Positions 1-10,751 of a DNA stretch of 64,000 nucleotides are shown in pieces. The DNA is from Argyresthia goedartella. Lineage: Eukaryota; Arthropoda; Insecta; Lepidoptera; Argyresthiidae. Both the position numbers and the translations under genes were made by a program. The notes under the pieces were generated by a model, which saw only the letters and a program-made list of their open reading frames with translations, was not told the origin of the DNA and made no database searches. The DNA is taken from assembly GCA_949825045.1 (NCBI GenBank), contig OX463806.1:45842208-45906207 (forward strand). The letters run 5' to 3'. Numbering within the stretch: the first letter of the stretch is position 1; the number at the start of each line of letters is the position of its first letter.

Positions 1-623
1 GCTACAGGTTGGTAAAATTTTCAAAAGCTAATGAATTTCTTAGTTCTCAGAATTACATGATGAGGTTACAACGCCCAGGTGCACAGATATTGTAACCATG
101 TTGTACAGACGTGCTGCATTGGAGTAATTCGACATTGTGACTACTAGAACGAGAGCTACGTTGTCTAATTAAGAAATGACGTAGCTTCACTAATTGTTCG
201 CTGACTTTAGGCGTGTTCTCAAAGTACCGGCTAATAAGCCCAGTTACAGACTCAGATAAGGGCGTAATATGGAACAGTATGGTTTTGCACCACGGTACTA
301 CTAACACAGTGTGACAAGAGGTCTTTATTTACAGAAATTATGTCTTGTATTCATCGTTACTACTAACGAATGTGCTAATTTCAGTCTACAGATTAACACA
401 AAATAAACACTGGGTATTGTGTATGCAGATTTAAAAAACCTTGCTTTTATTTATTTCCTGCGCATCCTTCTGCTCAATCCGACGAGCTGTGTCTAACATG
501 TATTTTTGTATACTTAGTACAAACTAATTTGCAGTGTTTAATATAACAACGGGAAAAACGTACATCATGAGAGGTTAGTTAGGAAAATATATGACTGATT
601 CGATAAGCATAAATACAGCTAAA
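1..623. other. No recognised gene
   Basis: AT-rich sequence. A minus-strand open frame of 84 codons lies at 53-307, rich in Ser and Arg around its middle. It starts with a non-ATG codon, I do not recognise it, and I see no convincing splice sites. It could be part of an old repeat or an exon of an unknown gene; nothing decides between these. Confidence 0.3.
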
Positions 624-624
624 T

Positions 625-647
625 CTGGCAAACGAAAGCGTGACCTG
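625..647. repeat. Left terminal inverted repeat
   Basis: 23 bp, begins CTGGCAAACGAAAGCG and ends CCTG. It is identical to the reverse complement of 3264-3286. It marks the left end of the transposon and is the expected binding site of its transposase. Confidence 0.9.
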
Positions 648-1085
648 AGAAAAAGCGGCAAATTCAAAAAAAATACATGTGGTATTACTAATTATAGTAG
701 GAAAAAAATGTCTTGATACTCGTTTTTTTTTTGTATTTATGACAATCAATTTGTATAATAGTTGTTGGTAAACTTAATTTCTTATTTAAGGAACACACCA
801 CATCTTTATAAATATTAACCTGTGGTTAAAAACACACTCCAAAGAAACATTTTTTTTTAAAGACTCCGTTTGGTGTGACGAAGCCTTGACTGTCATGGAT
901 GTGAGTAAAAAAACGAGTGTATTGATTTATTTATTAGAATGTACATAATATTTACCTACTTTAAAATTTACTTTCTTCAACAACAATTTAGTACATAGTG
1001 TTTAAGCTAGTACAGGATCCAATGGCTATGAATTCAAAAATAACAAAAAATAATGGTCATTGCTAATAGTGTCATGATATTGCAT

Positions 1086-1124
1086 GTTGAATTTTTGGAC
1101 TCTGAGTTTGATTATAATGATTAA
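1086..1124 (+). pseudogene. Inverted fragment of transposase C-terminus
   Basis: Read on the plus strand this 39-bp segment encodes VEFLDSEFDYND and a stop. The minus-strand transposase ends VEFLDSDFEYDD and a stop at 1356-1394. The two copies face each other tail to tail about 230 bp apart inside one transposon. Similarity stops upstream of the Val codon, so only the last 12 codons and stop are duplicated. It is probably a leftover of an inverted internal rearrangement or of a second, oppositely oriented element copy. Confidence 0.7.
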
Positions 1125-1355
1125 ATAATAATAAAAAACTGACTTTTATTTTTACCATCCCATATTGTATGTATTAATGACACAGGGCCCCCGAAGGACT
1201 AATTGACTATCATGCATTTTGCAAACTTTCCAGGACAGCGATTTAAAATCATATCTTCTTCCCTCTTTGTTATTTTCAAAAGTAAAGTACTGCTAAGTAG
1301 AATATTATGTAACTAATGTAATTATCCATAAAACAGTGATGTATTTTTGTATTGG

Positions 1356-3150
1356 TTAGTCATCATACTCAAAATCAGAGTCCAAAAATTCAACCTCTAA
1401 AGATTCATCTGTATCAGTAGAGTCATCATCACCTACACTTATTATGAATGGTTCTAATACTTCTTCTGTTATGTGATCTCTTTTTTTGTATTTATTTTCC
1501 ACATTTATTACATGGTCCGTCATTGTTTTCCAATCTTCTGCAGTTATTCGGCCAAACGAGGTTTTTATCAGTGCTTCTGTTTCTTTTGCTGGCAGATTAA
1601 TGTTTTTTTGCCACCATACGCTTAGCTGAGCTCCATATTAGCTCGATCGGGTTGAGATCGCAGTGGTAAGGTGGCAGTCTCAGTACCTCATGGCCGTATT
1701 GTTTCAGAAGCTCATCAGCTACGTATAGGGGCTCGGGTTTATGTTTGTTAACTAAACATAACAATTCTGCTTTTGTTAAGTAATCTTTATAATTTATCCC
1801 ATTGGAATCGAGCCACTCTTGTATTTCAGCTTTTATAGTTTGTGTCGTAGGAACTTTATTCTGTTGTACAGTGTGGTAGCTTATTACAGGTAGGTAATTA
1901 CACTGGGCTCATTCATTTTTTTTTTAACCATTTATTAAAGTTTTCGGCATTCATATCATGGTGAAAATCCGCTAACCTGGATTTTGTACTAAAAACTAAC
2001 AATGCATTTGGAACAAACCCTGTTTCAGTACCAGCATGAACTATAATATATCTTTTCCCTGAAGATATATGTTCCAGTGGGCTTGATTGCGGGGTACCAC
2101 TTGTTGTTGGACCTTGCCATGACATTTTAGGCTTATAATTTTTATGTACATACGTTTCATCTAAATAGACGATTGGTTTGCCTTCCGCTCGTTTTACTGC
2201 AATTTCACGCAAATACCGATGTCTCCAAGCAGCAATATCATAACGTTCAACAAGAACCGTTCGTTCATTTTTATTTTTCTTGAACTCGTATCCATTTGCT
2301 ATCAATATTTTACGTAGAGTTTCCCTGCTTCCATTAAAGCCAATGCTAGAACGCATTTCTTCCAATAATGTTCGTAATGTCGGTACCTTCTTTCTCACAA
2401 AATAAAAATAATTGATTTTATTTCTTATTGCATCAATATCAAAATTGTCTAAATCCGACACTGTGCTTTTGTGAGGGCGTTTTTTTCCTGGAGTGCTCCA
2501 CATCCCTTCATTCACAGACCCTTCCTTTTTTTTTTTAGTGTCGTGACACCAACCTCTGCAAAACAAAGTATGTTTAATTACCCAAACAGTTTGATGACAT
2601 AAAAAAGGAAAAAAAGAAATACGGAATAGACAATGGGAAAAAAGTAAGTATCGGTTCATTTTTCGGTTTTACGTTTCAAACAGTGAACCACCTTTTTTTG
2701 AAGTCGGTTAAAAATAACACAACTTTGTGAAATGGACCAAACACATAAACATATTCTAAATCGATGCAGGTACATACCAGTTAGTGAAGATATTTCTTCT
2801 AAGAACTTAGTCTGAGTTTCAATTATTATTTTTTTCCAAATTCCTAAACCTTTCAACAATGTTTTTCATTTCGCAGATTCCTTGAATATCTTCAAGATTA
2901 TCTGTAAACATAAGAAACGGTATCATCATTATCGTCAATATTATTATATCAAATAATCAGCCGACAAGGATTAAGATTACAAAGTCATACTATATTGTAG
3001 TCTTTGATACTAACCTAAAAAATCCGACATCGCATCTAAACATTGTTGTTTCTCTTGGAAAACCACTTGTTTCTCCTCTTGTTTGTGCTTGAACTTACTG
3101 ATCATAGTATGTAGCAGCTTTCGCACATTACTTTTTATTGTTTTACCCAT
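1356..3150 (-). pseudogene. Intron-containing DDE transposase, frameshifted
   Basis: Three exons can be traced. Exon 1 (3150-3015) runs from MGKTIKSNVRKLL to a GTTAGT donor. Exon 2 (2901-2778) follows an acceptor TTTACAG with matching phase and ends at GTATGT. Exon 3 runs from 2555, after TTTTGCAG, to the stop at 1356. Exon 3 holds a basic N-terminal region, the first catalytic block (IVYLDETYVH, near 2165) and the last block LPPYHCDLNPIELIWSS (near 1630-1680), whose NPIE supplies the third acidic residue. Single-base frame breaks occur near 2826, 2530, 1920 and 1605, each in a run of A. The middle catalytic block, normally DN.YH, reads VISYHTVQQ, so its Asp and roughly a dozen residues before it appear deleted. 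The C-terminal tail is acidic. This is a DDE-3-like transposase of the IS630/Tc1 group, dead in this copy unless some breaks are sequencing errors. Confidence 0.85.
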
Positions 3151-3263
3151 ATTACGGCAATTATAAATGAAAAATAATTGAGTAACACAAAATACTTTAC
3201 TATACTTTGACGTGCAATTGACAGATTAATAATGTTGCCATATTAAAACTAATAAAAAAAGTC

Positions 3264-3286
3264 CAGGTCACGCTTTCGTTTGCCAG
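3264..3286. repeat. Right terminal inverted repeat
   Basis: Exact reverse complement of 625-647, begins CAGGTCACGCTTTCG. It lies 114 bp upstream of the transposase start codon, so the promoter of the element must lie within this short interval. Confidence 0.9.
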
Positions 3287-3287
3287 A

Positions 3288-4829
3288 CTTCTATACGACA
3301 AAATTTTAAAGGCACAACATAATGTTTTTACGCACTGAATCAAATACTGACTGAAACTGGCCGTGATTAACTGGAATACCTATTTGCGCTGAAGAGTAGA
3401 GTGCACAAATAGCGCAGTATGAATTGGTCAGTAACTCTGTGTGGTAAGGGTGAGAATTGGAATGTGACACCTGATAAGGGGAAACCGCTTAAATCAATGC
3501 TATTAGTTTTCGCATAAATAAAAACACGAGTCTATAAATGGCACGTTGTTTCATCGCTCACCTTTTTATTTACAGCGAGACCATTAAATGGGTTATATGG
3601 ATGACCTTTACAAAAGCTGTAAGTACCCCGATTAGTAAATAACGCAAACAGTTTATTTACTTATTTATTTTGCTTTTCCCAGGTCCGGCAAATGGTGACG
3701 GCATTACTGCCCCAGAGCGCACTTCATTATTAAACCAAACAATTTGTTGACCTAAAACTGAATGCATGATGGTAAAAACCCTCCTCAGACCATATTTTCC
3801 AAAACATTATTTTTTTGTTGAAAAGTGCTCTCTGTGACAACACGTGTGTTTTGAGAAAAAACACCTCAGTTTTAGTCGCATTTTGGTGAATATTTAGTTG
3901 AGAGGAAAAACACCTCTCATCCATGGACGAGGTGGATTTTTACAACCACTGTGTGGGCGGTGGTTGAGGACGAAAGTTTTTTCAACCACATCCTTCAGTG
4001 GCCTACAGAAGACGTTGAGAGAGACGACTAATAATCATAATTACTGTATGAAAACTGGTATTTTATTAATGAAAATATAAATTTAAACACACCTCGTGCA
4101 GGTTGAACGTAAAAACCCAACTTAAGGTGTCTTTCAAAATTATTAACTTAAAATATAATTCCCAATCAATACTGATTTAAAAAAAGCTGCCATTATATTT
4201 TTTTTCAAAATAAAAGGTTTTTATTGATTTCCCGAATGTTCTCAATAGACTTGCGCAAAGTGTGTCTTTATAGGGAGTAATCATATCTCATATCTATTGA
4301 TTTGGTGACACATTATATCTCTATCATATCTCACTCATTCAAATCTATGGCTTCTCATAACGCTCCAACTCCCACTTATTTCTTACTCTTTTATCTCACA
4401 AGGCTCTTATATTTGTTTAATGAGTTGATGAGTTGGAAGAGTCTCGAAAAATAACCTACTCAATATAAAATATATAAACAAACGAATTGCAACAGTTGCA
4501 TTTTAATTTCACCATTTGAACTATGCCTTAACCAACTTAACTAGACACCACTTTTTATTGCCCGCTTCGATCCCTTGATCACTTTTGCCTTGGCAGCGAA
4601 CTGAGGCCTCCATAGCTTCTTCATACGTTATTATGAACGTTATATCCCATAGATTTTTTATTGCTTTTCGAGCTTATTGCAATGCGATAATATTCAAATC
4701 AATAAGCAAACTTTTGGAAACATTATGCCTATTATAGTATGACAAACACATACTCTTTCTCGCTCATCTTAATCCAACCGATGATAGCCGAAAAAACCCA
4801 CGTGTTCGTTTCCGCGAATCTCGCTCTGG
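3288..4829. other. No recognised gene
   Basis: AT-rich sequence with short open frames on both strands (3730-3924 minus, 3898-4080 plus) that overlap each other and show no family motifs. A phrase resembling 'GGTTTTTACAA' recurs at 3930-3945 and 5370-5380, hinting at an old dispersed repeat. Nothing else was seen. Confidence 0.3.
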
Positions 4830-5000
4830 TGTACAGGTGAACGCACACCTATCCATGCTTATCCGGTCGTGCGTGGCGTGCGAGTGCGACAGAGTAACGC
4901 GCGAGAGCAGCGTGGTCGATTCCTTCGGCGCCGTCGATCCGTTCGGTGCGGTTAGTGTGTGTTCGCCTTCGCTATCGCTACTACTAGATATCCGGCTCAA
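4830..5000. promoter_or_regulatory. CpG-rich segment, possible promoter
   Basis: This stretch is clearly richer in CG dinucleotides than its surroundings (CGGTCGTGCGTGGCGTGCGA, GGCGCCGTCGATCCG). In AT-rich insect sequence such islands often mark promoters or 5' exons. Both strands are open across part of it, and the minus frame is Ser/Thr-rich. I see no diagnostic core element. It lies 0.7 kb upstream of an ATG/splice-donor pair on the plus strand. Confidence 0.3.
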
Positions 5001-5210
5001 ATTTGGACCAAGGATTAAGGTGATAAGGTTGCTATTCGCCTAAAAGTGACATTTAAGACTGAAATACGTGTGGTTGGTTTGGTCAATTGTGTATTTGCCA
5101 GCAAAATGTGGACCAAATGTTAAGGTGATAAGGTTGCTGTTTGCCTAATAGTGACATTTTAAAACTAGAAGACGTCTGGTTTTGTTGGTTTGTTCTCACA
5201 CAACTGTGTT
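5001..5210. repeat. Two-copy tandem duplication, 105-bp unit
   Basis: TGGACCAAGGATTAAGGTGA at 5004 recurs as TGGACCAAATGTTAAGGTGA at 5109. The similarity continues through 'AGGTTGCT.TT.GCCTAA.AGTGACATTT' into a G/T-rich end in each copy, with about 10-15% divergence. Confidence 0.8.
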
Positions 5211-5439
5211 TAGTGTAGCCTGGGCAGAGAGAGCGAGATTTGTTTGGGGAGTAAGATATGATTCATATCGCTGGGATGTAACTAGGATATAATGGACGTC
5301 AAGCGATGTGTGTCATATTATAGCTTACTCTCGAGTTACCCAAGTCTAGTTCACAAAATGGTCTGAGGTGGGTTTTTACAATCATGCATTCCTTCGTTTT
5401 TGTTTTATTAGGTATTCAAACCAGTTTTCGGTTTGCCTT

Positions 5440-5702
5440 GAATTGGGATCGCTGGGAAGAAGAATCTTTATCCTCCCAGCTGAGTCAAAACTCGAAGCCG
5501 ATTCCGCGGTTCCATGACAGTGACGCGACGACCAAGGAAGTCCTTCGAGAGTTTTCTATTTACGCAAAAACAGAAAGGGATAACAGCAACATCAGTAGAT
5601 ACCCAAAGGGGCTGCCGTTGTCTCGTCACTTGCATTGAACCGCCATTGGTCAGAGTGCTTACCCGAGCAGAGCAGCCTCCTCAGCAACGATCGTCGGCAT
5701 GG
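5440..5702 (+). other. Possible first exon ending ATG then splice donor
   Basis: A GC-richer stretch ends with ATCGTCGGCATG directly followed by GTGAGT at 5703, that is, a start codon immediately at a consensus donor. Such ATG-ending first coding exons occur in insects. Open frames of 60-84 codons overlap here but have no recognised motif, so the sequence before the ATG would be 5' UTR. No matching downstream exon was found on the plus strand, so this could be chance. Confidence 0.25.
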
Positions 5703-5957
5703 TGAGTTGACAAGTCCTGCTGCCGTCGAGACTGGAGTCGCGGCTGCAACGAACGTGCGGGTAGTAGCTGGTGGGAGGGAGCCCTAGGTGTAGTTAGGTC
5801 TAGTCTAGTCTAGCTCACATGGGGGGTGTTGGGTGATGAGATGAATCATCACTAATGACGGTTTGCAAACATTGTTTTGCTGCAATTGTACCTCTACAAC
5901 ACTCCTAGGAAAAGGCGAGACGTTATTTTTGTGTGATGTTGCTTTGTTCTATTGTGG

Positions 5958-7830
5958 TTTTTAGGGTTTCGTACCCCAAGGGTGCCAAACGGGACCCTAT
6001 TACTAAGCTTCTGCTGGCCGTCTGTCCGTCCGTCAGCGGTTACGTAACAGGGGGTTACAACAACCATTAAAGCAATTCAAATTCGGTACAGAACAAGAAC
6101 ATCACCATGGCAACCATTTCCAATCCACACCATAATGGGCTTTATATACCTACTACCAAGAGTTGTTCTGACTCGTTCCTAAACTGAGTCGGCATATGAC
6201 GTTGTAGTAAGCAACCCCCCACAGTAGTTGTAATTGGATATGGTTTGTGTTATTAAAATAGTCTTTTATTAGTGAATGTATTAAGAAGTTGTTATTTTGT
6301 TAATTGTTCTTGATTTCTGTTCGCTTTTCGCGCTGATTCGTTTTAAAGGTACCAAGATACATTATTTTATTATGAAATTAATATCGGATTTTCGTCCAAT
6401 TTACATTCTGTTACTTAAATCAACTGGGATAAAAAAAAACTTCTGATTAATGAAGTCATAACCCATTTATCTTTTTCACTTTCGAAAACGAAAAGGATAT
6501 AGTTTGAGTATCCAAACTCAAACTGACGCACCAGCATTGCAAATTAATTTATTATTTTCCTTGGAATATGAGACTGCTTGTGTCCGGAAAGTTATCTGGA
6601 TTTTTAGAAAATTGGTGATTTTATAGATTGTGATGTGCACTTTCCGAATATCAACTAGGTACGCCACCTCGTATCTTTGCCGCTCGTGCCACTATATTGG
6701 AAAGATGGCGCCTCATAACAGTTTTAGCAATATCTCCTTTACTGATCATTTTACGATTTAACAATCTTTTTAGGCAATAAACAACAGAAAATTTCCTATA
6801 ATTCTTGTTTCAACCTCCTTTTGTAAGGTAAACAGTCACGAGCGCCGCAAAGTCAACTTTAACATACATTTTGGCCATAAATATACATTTCCACGCCACA
6901 ACGAGGTAGGGGTATTTAGCGGTGCAAGTTTCAAGCTTCCCATAGCCGAAATGTGCCCAATGGGGCCCTTATAGTAAGCCTCCGGTGTGAGTCCGCCCAT
7001 CCATTTGTCCGTCATTCCGTTCGCTCTTCCGTCTGTTTATCATGAAGCGTAATAGATACACAGTTGAAATTTTCACAAACTGTGTATTGATATTGCCGCT
7101 TTAGTAATAAATGAGAAGTGTTTTTTGCATTTTTTATCGAACGTATTTTTGTGATGTTACTACGAATTTTCATTACTTGTGCTAAATACCTTGCTTCTTG
7201 CCAAAGTTCATAATTCTAGGTCCACGGAAAGTGTCTTAAAGGCTACAGTTTGTTTCCCTAAGGAGTGTCGAAATATGCGGCAATACTGCGACATCTTTTG
7301 ATTTCGTTCACTGAGAAGTTTGATTTTAACAGTTACATGGTACCTACTGCATAAATGAGTAATTGATATCAATTTAAATTTTATTCCATTATGTGTTAAT
7401 GTGAAAAATGAAAAAAGTAGATACGATAAGGTTTTTTCCGTTATGGTACGGTAAAATTACCAAAAATACCACGTCTCTTGTACGGGGACCCCTTTCATTT
7501 AACGGCCAAAAACGCATGTGGAAGTAGACTTTGCGGCACTCGTACGCTAGAACTATAGACTTCAAAAAACGAGGTTGAGACAATAATTATAGGACAAGAA
7601 TTGTAGGAAAGCATAAACGACCGTTTATGCTTTCCTACATATTTCGACCCGTTGACCTAGAATCATGAAATTTGGCAAATAGGATGCAGCAAATGCAAAG
7701 TTACAAATTCGAAATCCTTATGTGTAGTTAAATCACGATACAGACATATTTAACAGATACATACATATTTTTGCGATTTCTCCGAAACCCTCGGTGCGGG
7801 AGTCCAACTCGCACTTGGCCGGTGGTTTCT
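5958..7830 (+). repeat. Dispersed lepidopteran repeat with two 5' heads
   Basis: It starts with GGGTTTCGTACCCCAAGGGT and a 'CCGTCTGTCCGTCCGTCAG' block at 5965-6040. A second, more complete head begins near 6945 (TAAGCCTCCGGTGTGAGTCC, TCCGTCTGTTTATCATGAAG, CAGTTGAAATTTTCAC). It ends at 7783-7828 with CCGAAACCCTCGGTGCGGGA followed by the 'CTCGCACTTGGCCGG' tail. I know this layout as an abundant non-coding repeat of Lepidoptera; its class is not assigned here. The 7389-7583 minus-strand open frame is part of it. Inverted or partial copies occur at 19490-19560 and 36747-36900. Confidence 0.75.
7602..7639. repeat. Perfect palindrome, 18-bp arms, 2-nt loop
   Basis: TGTAGGAAAGCATAAACG at 7602-7619, two bases, then its exact reverse complement at 7622-7639. 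It lies inside the dispersed repeat that spans 5958-7830. Confidence 0.9.
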
Positions 7831-8564
7831 AATTTTTAAGTCTTAATTTCTTCAAATCCCAGTAACTATATTGCAAAATTGACAGCTAATTATTATCTTA
7901 TTAGCAATTTAGAGAATCTGTCAGATATTTTTTCTCCATTTCTTTTTAAAAATGTGCCCGTTATAAGGAATATGTCAAAAATTCATTAAAAAATAGCTTT
8001 GAAATATCTCCAGATTGTAAAACGGCCCTCCTTGCTATTTCGGAAATGTATTTACAAATTCAACATTAACTTTGAAAAAATAATCTAATTCACGAATTTT
8101 TGAGTAAAATTTCTGAGGCGTTATTTTTTGATTGGATTGATTAGCCAAATCTATAAGAAAAATAAACAAGAAAAATTCGGAGACACATCAAAATGTACAT
8201 AATCACCAAATTTCAAAACAACCGCAAATCTTTCTAGTTAGCCTGTCGCACCAAATGGCTGGGTCATACATAATTATAACATAATATCAATGCTATATTG
8301 CTCAGCTTTAAACAAGAATACCACGAACTTCGAACAGAATAAAACAATGTCAATTAACATCTGATTAATTTGTCTACTTATTATTAATGATTCACCAATC
8401 ACCGTGATCATCACACAATACTTAGTTTTATTGTAAAATAATTAATGAAAATTGCCAATAGCCAAATTACGAAAAACAAATAATTAAAGTCAGCAAATTA
8501 ATTTATTGTATCTCTTTATACATGAGATTTAAATTGAGGTATATAGTTCACTTTTCAATATGCA
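7831..8564. other. No recognised gene
   Basis: AT-rich non-coding sequence. No open frame of note, no repeat family recognised. Confidence 0.4.
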
Positions 8565-8708
8565 ACATCTCAAGGTTAATATCGCTTGCCTATGTCTATG
8601 AGCCAGTTGACACTGCTATAATATACATTACATTGCAGTATATTACCTTACATTGTGTAAACGGGCACATAGACAAAGTATGGCAAGCGATTTTATCTTG
8701 AGATATGT
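8565..8708. repeat. Foldback (MITE-like) element
   Basis: The left arm ACATCTCAAGGTTAATATCG continues to CTTGCCTATGTCTATG (8565-8600). The right arm (8667-8708) is its near-exact reverse complement, with a 4-5 nt insertion. The loop is about 66 bp. There is no coding capacity. Its right arm touches the left end of the neighbouring 355-bp MITE. Confidence 0.7.
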
Positions 8709-9057
8709 CACTGTAAGATAGTCAAAACCCTTAGTTTATAATCTAACATTTTTTTGTAAACTGTACAGTGGTGCATAAGATGTGATGCATTTGTTTGTAA
8801 TAAAACTGTTAAATTGTGAACTGGTTTAAACTTAAATTGCAAAGGAAATACCAGGGTAAACACTGCAGTAGCTTAGGTGAAGACTAGAGCGGCGAGCGCT
8901 GCAAAACCCCGATTAGTCTTCGTGTTAGGTTGAAATGTAAGAACAAAATAAACGTAAATTCTCAACCCTGTTGGTCTGGTTTACAATTTGTAGATAGTAT
9001 ACAAACTAACATGTTAGTTTATAAACTAACAGTTTTGACAATTTTACGGTGACATAT
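8703..9057 (+). mobile_element. MITE family A, copy 1
   Basis: The ends are short inverted repeats: ATATGTCACTGTAA at 8703-8716 and TTACGGTGACATAT at 9044-9057. Inside are several small palindromes built on GTTAGTTTATAAACTAAC. The core at 8862-8940 (CACTGCAGTAGCTTAGGTGAAG-like, then CTTCGTGTTAGGTTGA) is shared with copy 2 at 50225-50600 (opposite strand) and with the shorter family B at 11483 and 32372. There is no open frame. It is non-autonomous; the mobilising transposase is unknown. Confidence 0.7.
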
Positions 9058-9325
9058 ATTACATCACTTCCCATAGTAGAAAGTGAGCTTGAGTCACTTT
9101 TTAACAGTTATAATGAATTATTGTTACCTTTAAGTATTTATTTCTATGGAACTAACTCTGTGCATGTCAGTTTTGAACTTGGATTGCATTTGCCTTGAAA
9201 TAGTAGCTGACTCTACTGAATGAATACTTAATGTTAATCAGAAAACCAATATGTATAAGTGCAATTTGTGTACAGCAGGCATTCATAACAAAAGCAATAG
9301 GCAAGTACCTACACACAACACTCAC

Positions 9326-9533
9326 CTTGTCAGAACCTCAGACATGTCAGAAGAACCTTTGTCAAGTAAAGGTTCTAATTTCTTCTTAGCCGCTCCTCCA
9401 AGGGACAGTGCTTTTTTTACTGATTTCATGACATTTGAGCCAGCATTGTTCATGTTGTTTGGTAAAGTCGTACCTCGGTACACATTCTCCAAGGAGGTGT
9501 AAGAACCGCTCAGCGAACCACCAGGCATGCCAA
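9326..9533 (-). CDS. Exon of an unidentified host gene
   Basis: Minus-strand exon bounded by a TTTTCATTACTAAG acceptor and an ACAAG/GTGAGT donor. From the ATG at 9528 it encodes 67 codons plus two bases: a Gly/Ser-rich start (MPGGSLSGSYTSLENVYRG), an Asn-rich patch, then a basic helix-like stretch MKSVKKALSLGGAAKKKLEP and a Ser-containing end. There is no stop in frame. The frame joins the exon ending at 9817 without a break (…HKVGMPGG…). No ATG precedes MPGG in that upstream exon, so MPGG is the likely start. The composition looks like real protein and no repeat covers it. I do not recognise the family. The next exon should lie to the left, but I could not find it before 3.3 kb. Confidence 0.5.
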
Positions 9534-9816
9534 CTTAGTAATGAAAAGAAATATAATAGGATGAAGCAGACAGGAAAATTCAAAATAACATGAAACATGC
9601 CATGAATTGCCATGCCAGTATTGTGCACGCTAATGCTGGTTTGTACAATGTAAAGGAAAAAAACAAAAGTTTACACACAGTTCCATTTGAGGTTCAACTT
9701 TTTAAAACTGTCTTGGTAGTAGACTCAACAGTTACGTGATCAGCTGTGCACAGCTTATAAGTAGTTGGTGTAACAAGGAGTGAATTACAAAAAGGAAGAC
9801 CTAATTTAAAACTCAC

Positions 9817-9995
9817 CTTTGTGTGGGTGGAGAGCTGTTGAAGTTTTAGGCAAATAGGTATTGCGAGTCGGTGTTCTGTCGTAGTGAGCTAGGAGCGTGG
9901 TCACCGCGCTAGACTCAGGTCTTGCAGCAGAATGCTTACAGCTAGACCTCAGACCTCACGTTAAATGCGAGCTGCGGCTATCTTCGGACCGCTCT
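9817..9995 (-). other. Candidate 5' exon of the same minus-strand gene
   Basis: It ends at a consensus donor (CACAAAG/GTGAGT at 9816). The frame that continues into the 9533-9326 exon is open here for about 46 codons back to a TGA, reading TRNTYLPKTSTALHPHK at its end, but has no ATG. It is therefore either a 5' UTR exon or coding sequence fed from a further upstream exon. The 5' limit is approximate. Confidence 0.4.
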
Positions 9996-10020
9996 GGAAG
10001 CGCATGCGTAGTCGTAACGT
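9996..10020 (-). promoter_or_regulatory. NRF1-like motif in candidate promoter
   Basis: GCGCATGCGTA at 10000-10010 resembles the NRF1-type motif of housekeeping promoters. It sits in a locally CpG-rich segment just upstream of the candidate minus-strand 5' exon, which fits a promoter for that gene. This is based on motif and position only. Confidence 0.35.
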
Positions 10021-10751
10021 CAATTATTCAATTCACAAAGCGGGAAATAAACCACAGTAAACATCGTTCAATTACTAGATGAGGAAATGATGAAAAATCG
10101 TACGTGATTATATGGGGAAAATAAAGGTGAAAGAATAATAGCAGCAAACAAACAGCCCAATCAATGCGAAAAACAGACAGTGTGTGATTGACTGATTTAA
10201 TTTGTGGCATGAAATTGCTAATATGCAAAATAAACAATAGAACCACTAACAAAAAAGCTGGTATATCTTTGTAATTCGAACAAAAAACGAACTTTGTCTA
10301 ATGTACCTACCTAATCAATCAAATCACTTAGCGGCTGTCTGGCTGACCGCGTAACGGCTTGCTTTGCTTGAATGAATTTGACAAGTTGTCAACTTTTTTT
10401 TTTTACTGTGTTGCCATGTTTGAGTACCGGATTTGGTCAAGTGTTGACCTCATCCCCAAGCCCCAATTACTCACAACAATGAGGATTGTGCTGCCATCTG
10501 TAGATTGCTTGGTGAAGAACCACATTGTAATTTGGTGCTGGAATTACACGATTAAAAACTTCTATAGTAGTTGTCTAGATGGCGCTGTATTTAGTGATGA
10601 AGAAAAGTAACAGATTGCGCTGATCATGTAAAAAATTCTATCGCGAATAGGTATAATTTTCAGATGTGGGAAACGCGACTTTCTTCGATTAGTTTGTTCT
10701 TATCTTGTGCCTATCAAGAAAGAAACTGCGATGGACAGGGCAGTTGACTTA
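10021..10751. other. No recognised gene
   Basis: Short open frames on both strands without motifs. Nothing else seen up to the MITE at 10752. Confidence 0.35.

Larger units (their letters stand above)
624..3287 (-). mobile_element. DDE DNA transposon with 23-bp terminal inverted repeats
   Basis: The two ends carry the same sequence in inverted orientation: CTGGCAAACGAAAGCGTGAC plus CTG at 625-647, and its exact reverse complement at 3264-3286, extended by one matching base on each side. Between them lies a decayed transposase gene on the minus strand whose first exon starts about 110 bp inside the right end. The unit is 2.66 kb. The transposase has a DDE-3-like (IS630/Tc1-type) fold by its motifs. 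I could not see a clear target-site duplication directly outside the ends; a TA duplication, usual for Tc1/mariner relatives, is not present. The left third (648-1355) holds no coding sequence except a short inverted copy of the transposase tail. Confidence 0.85.
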
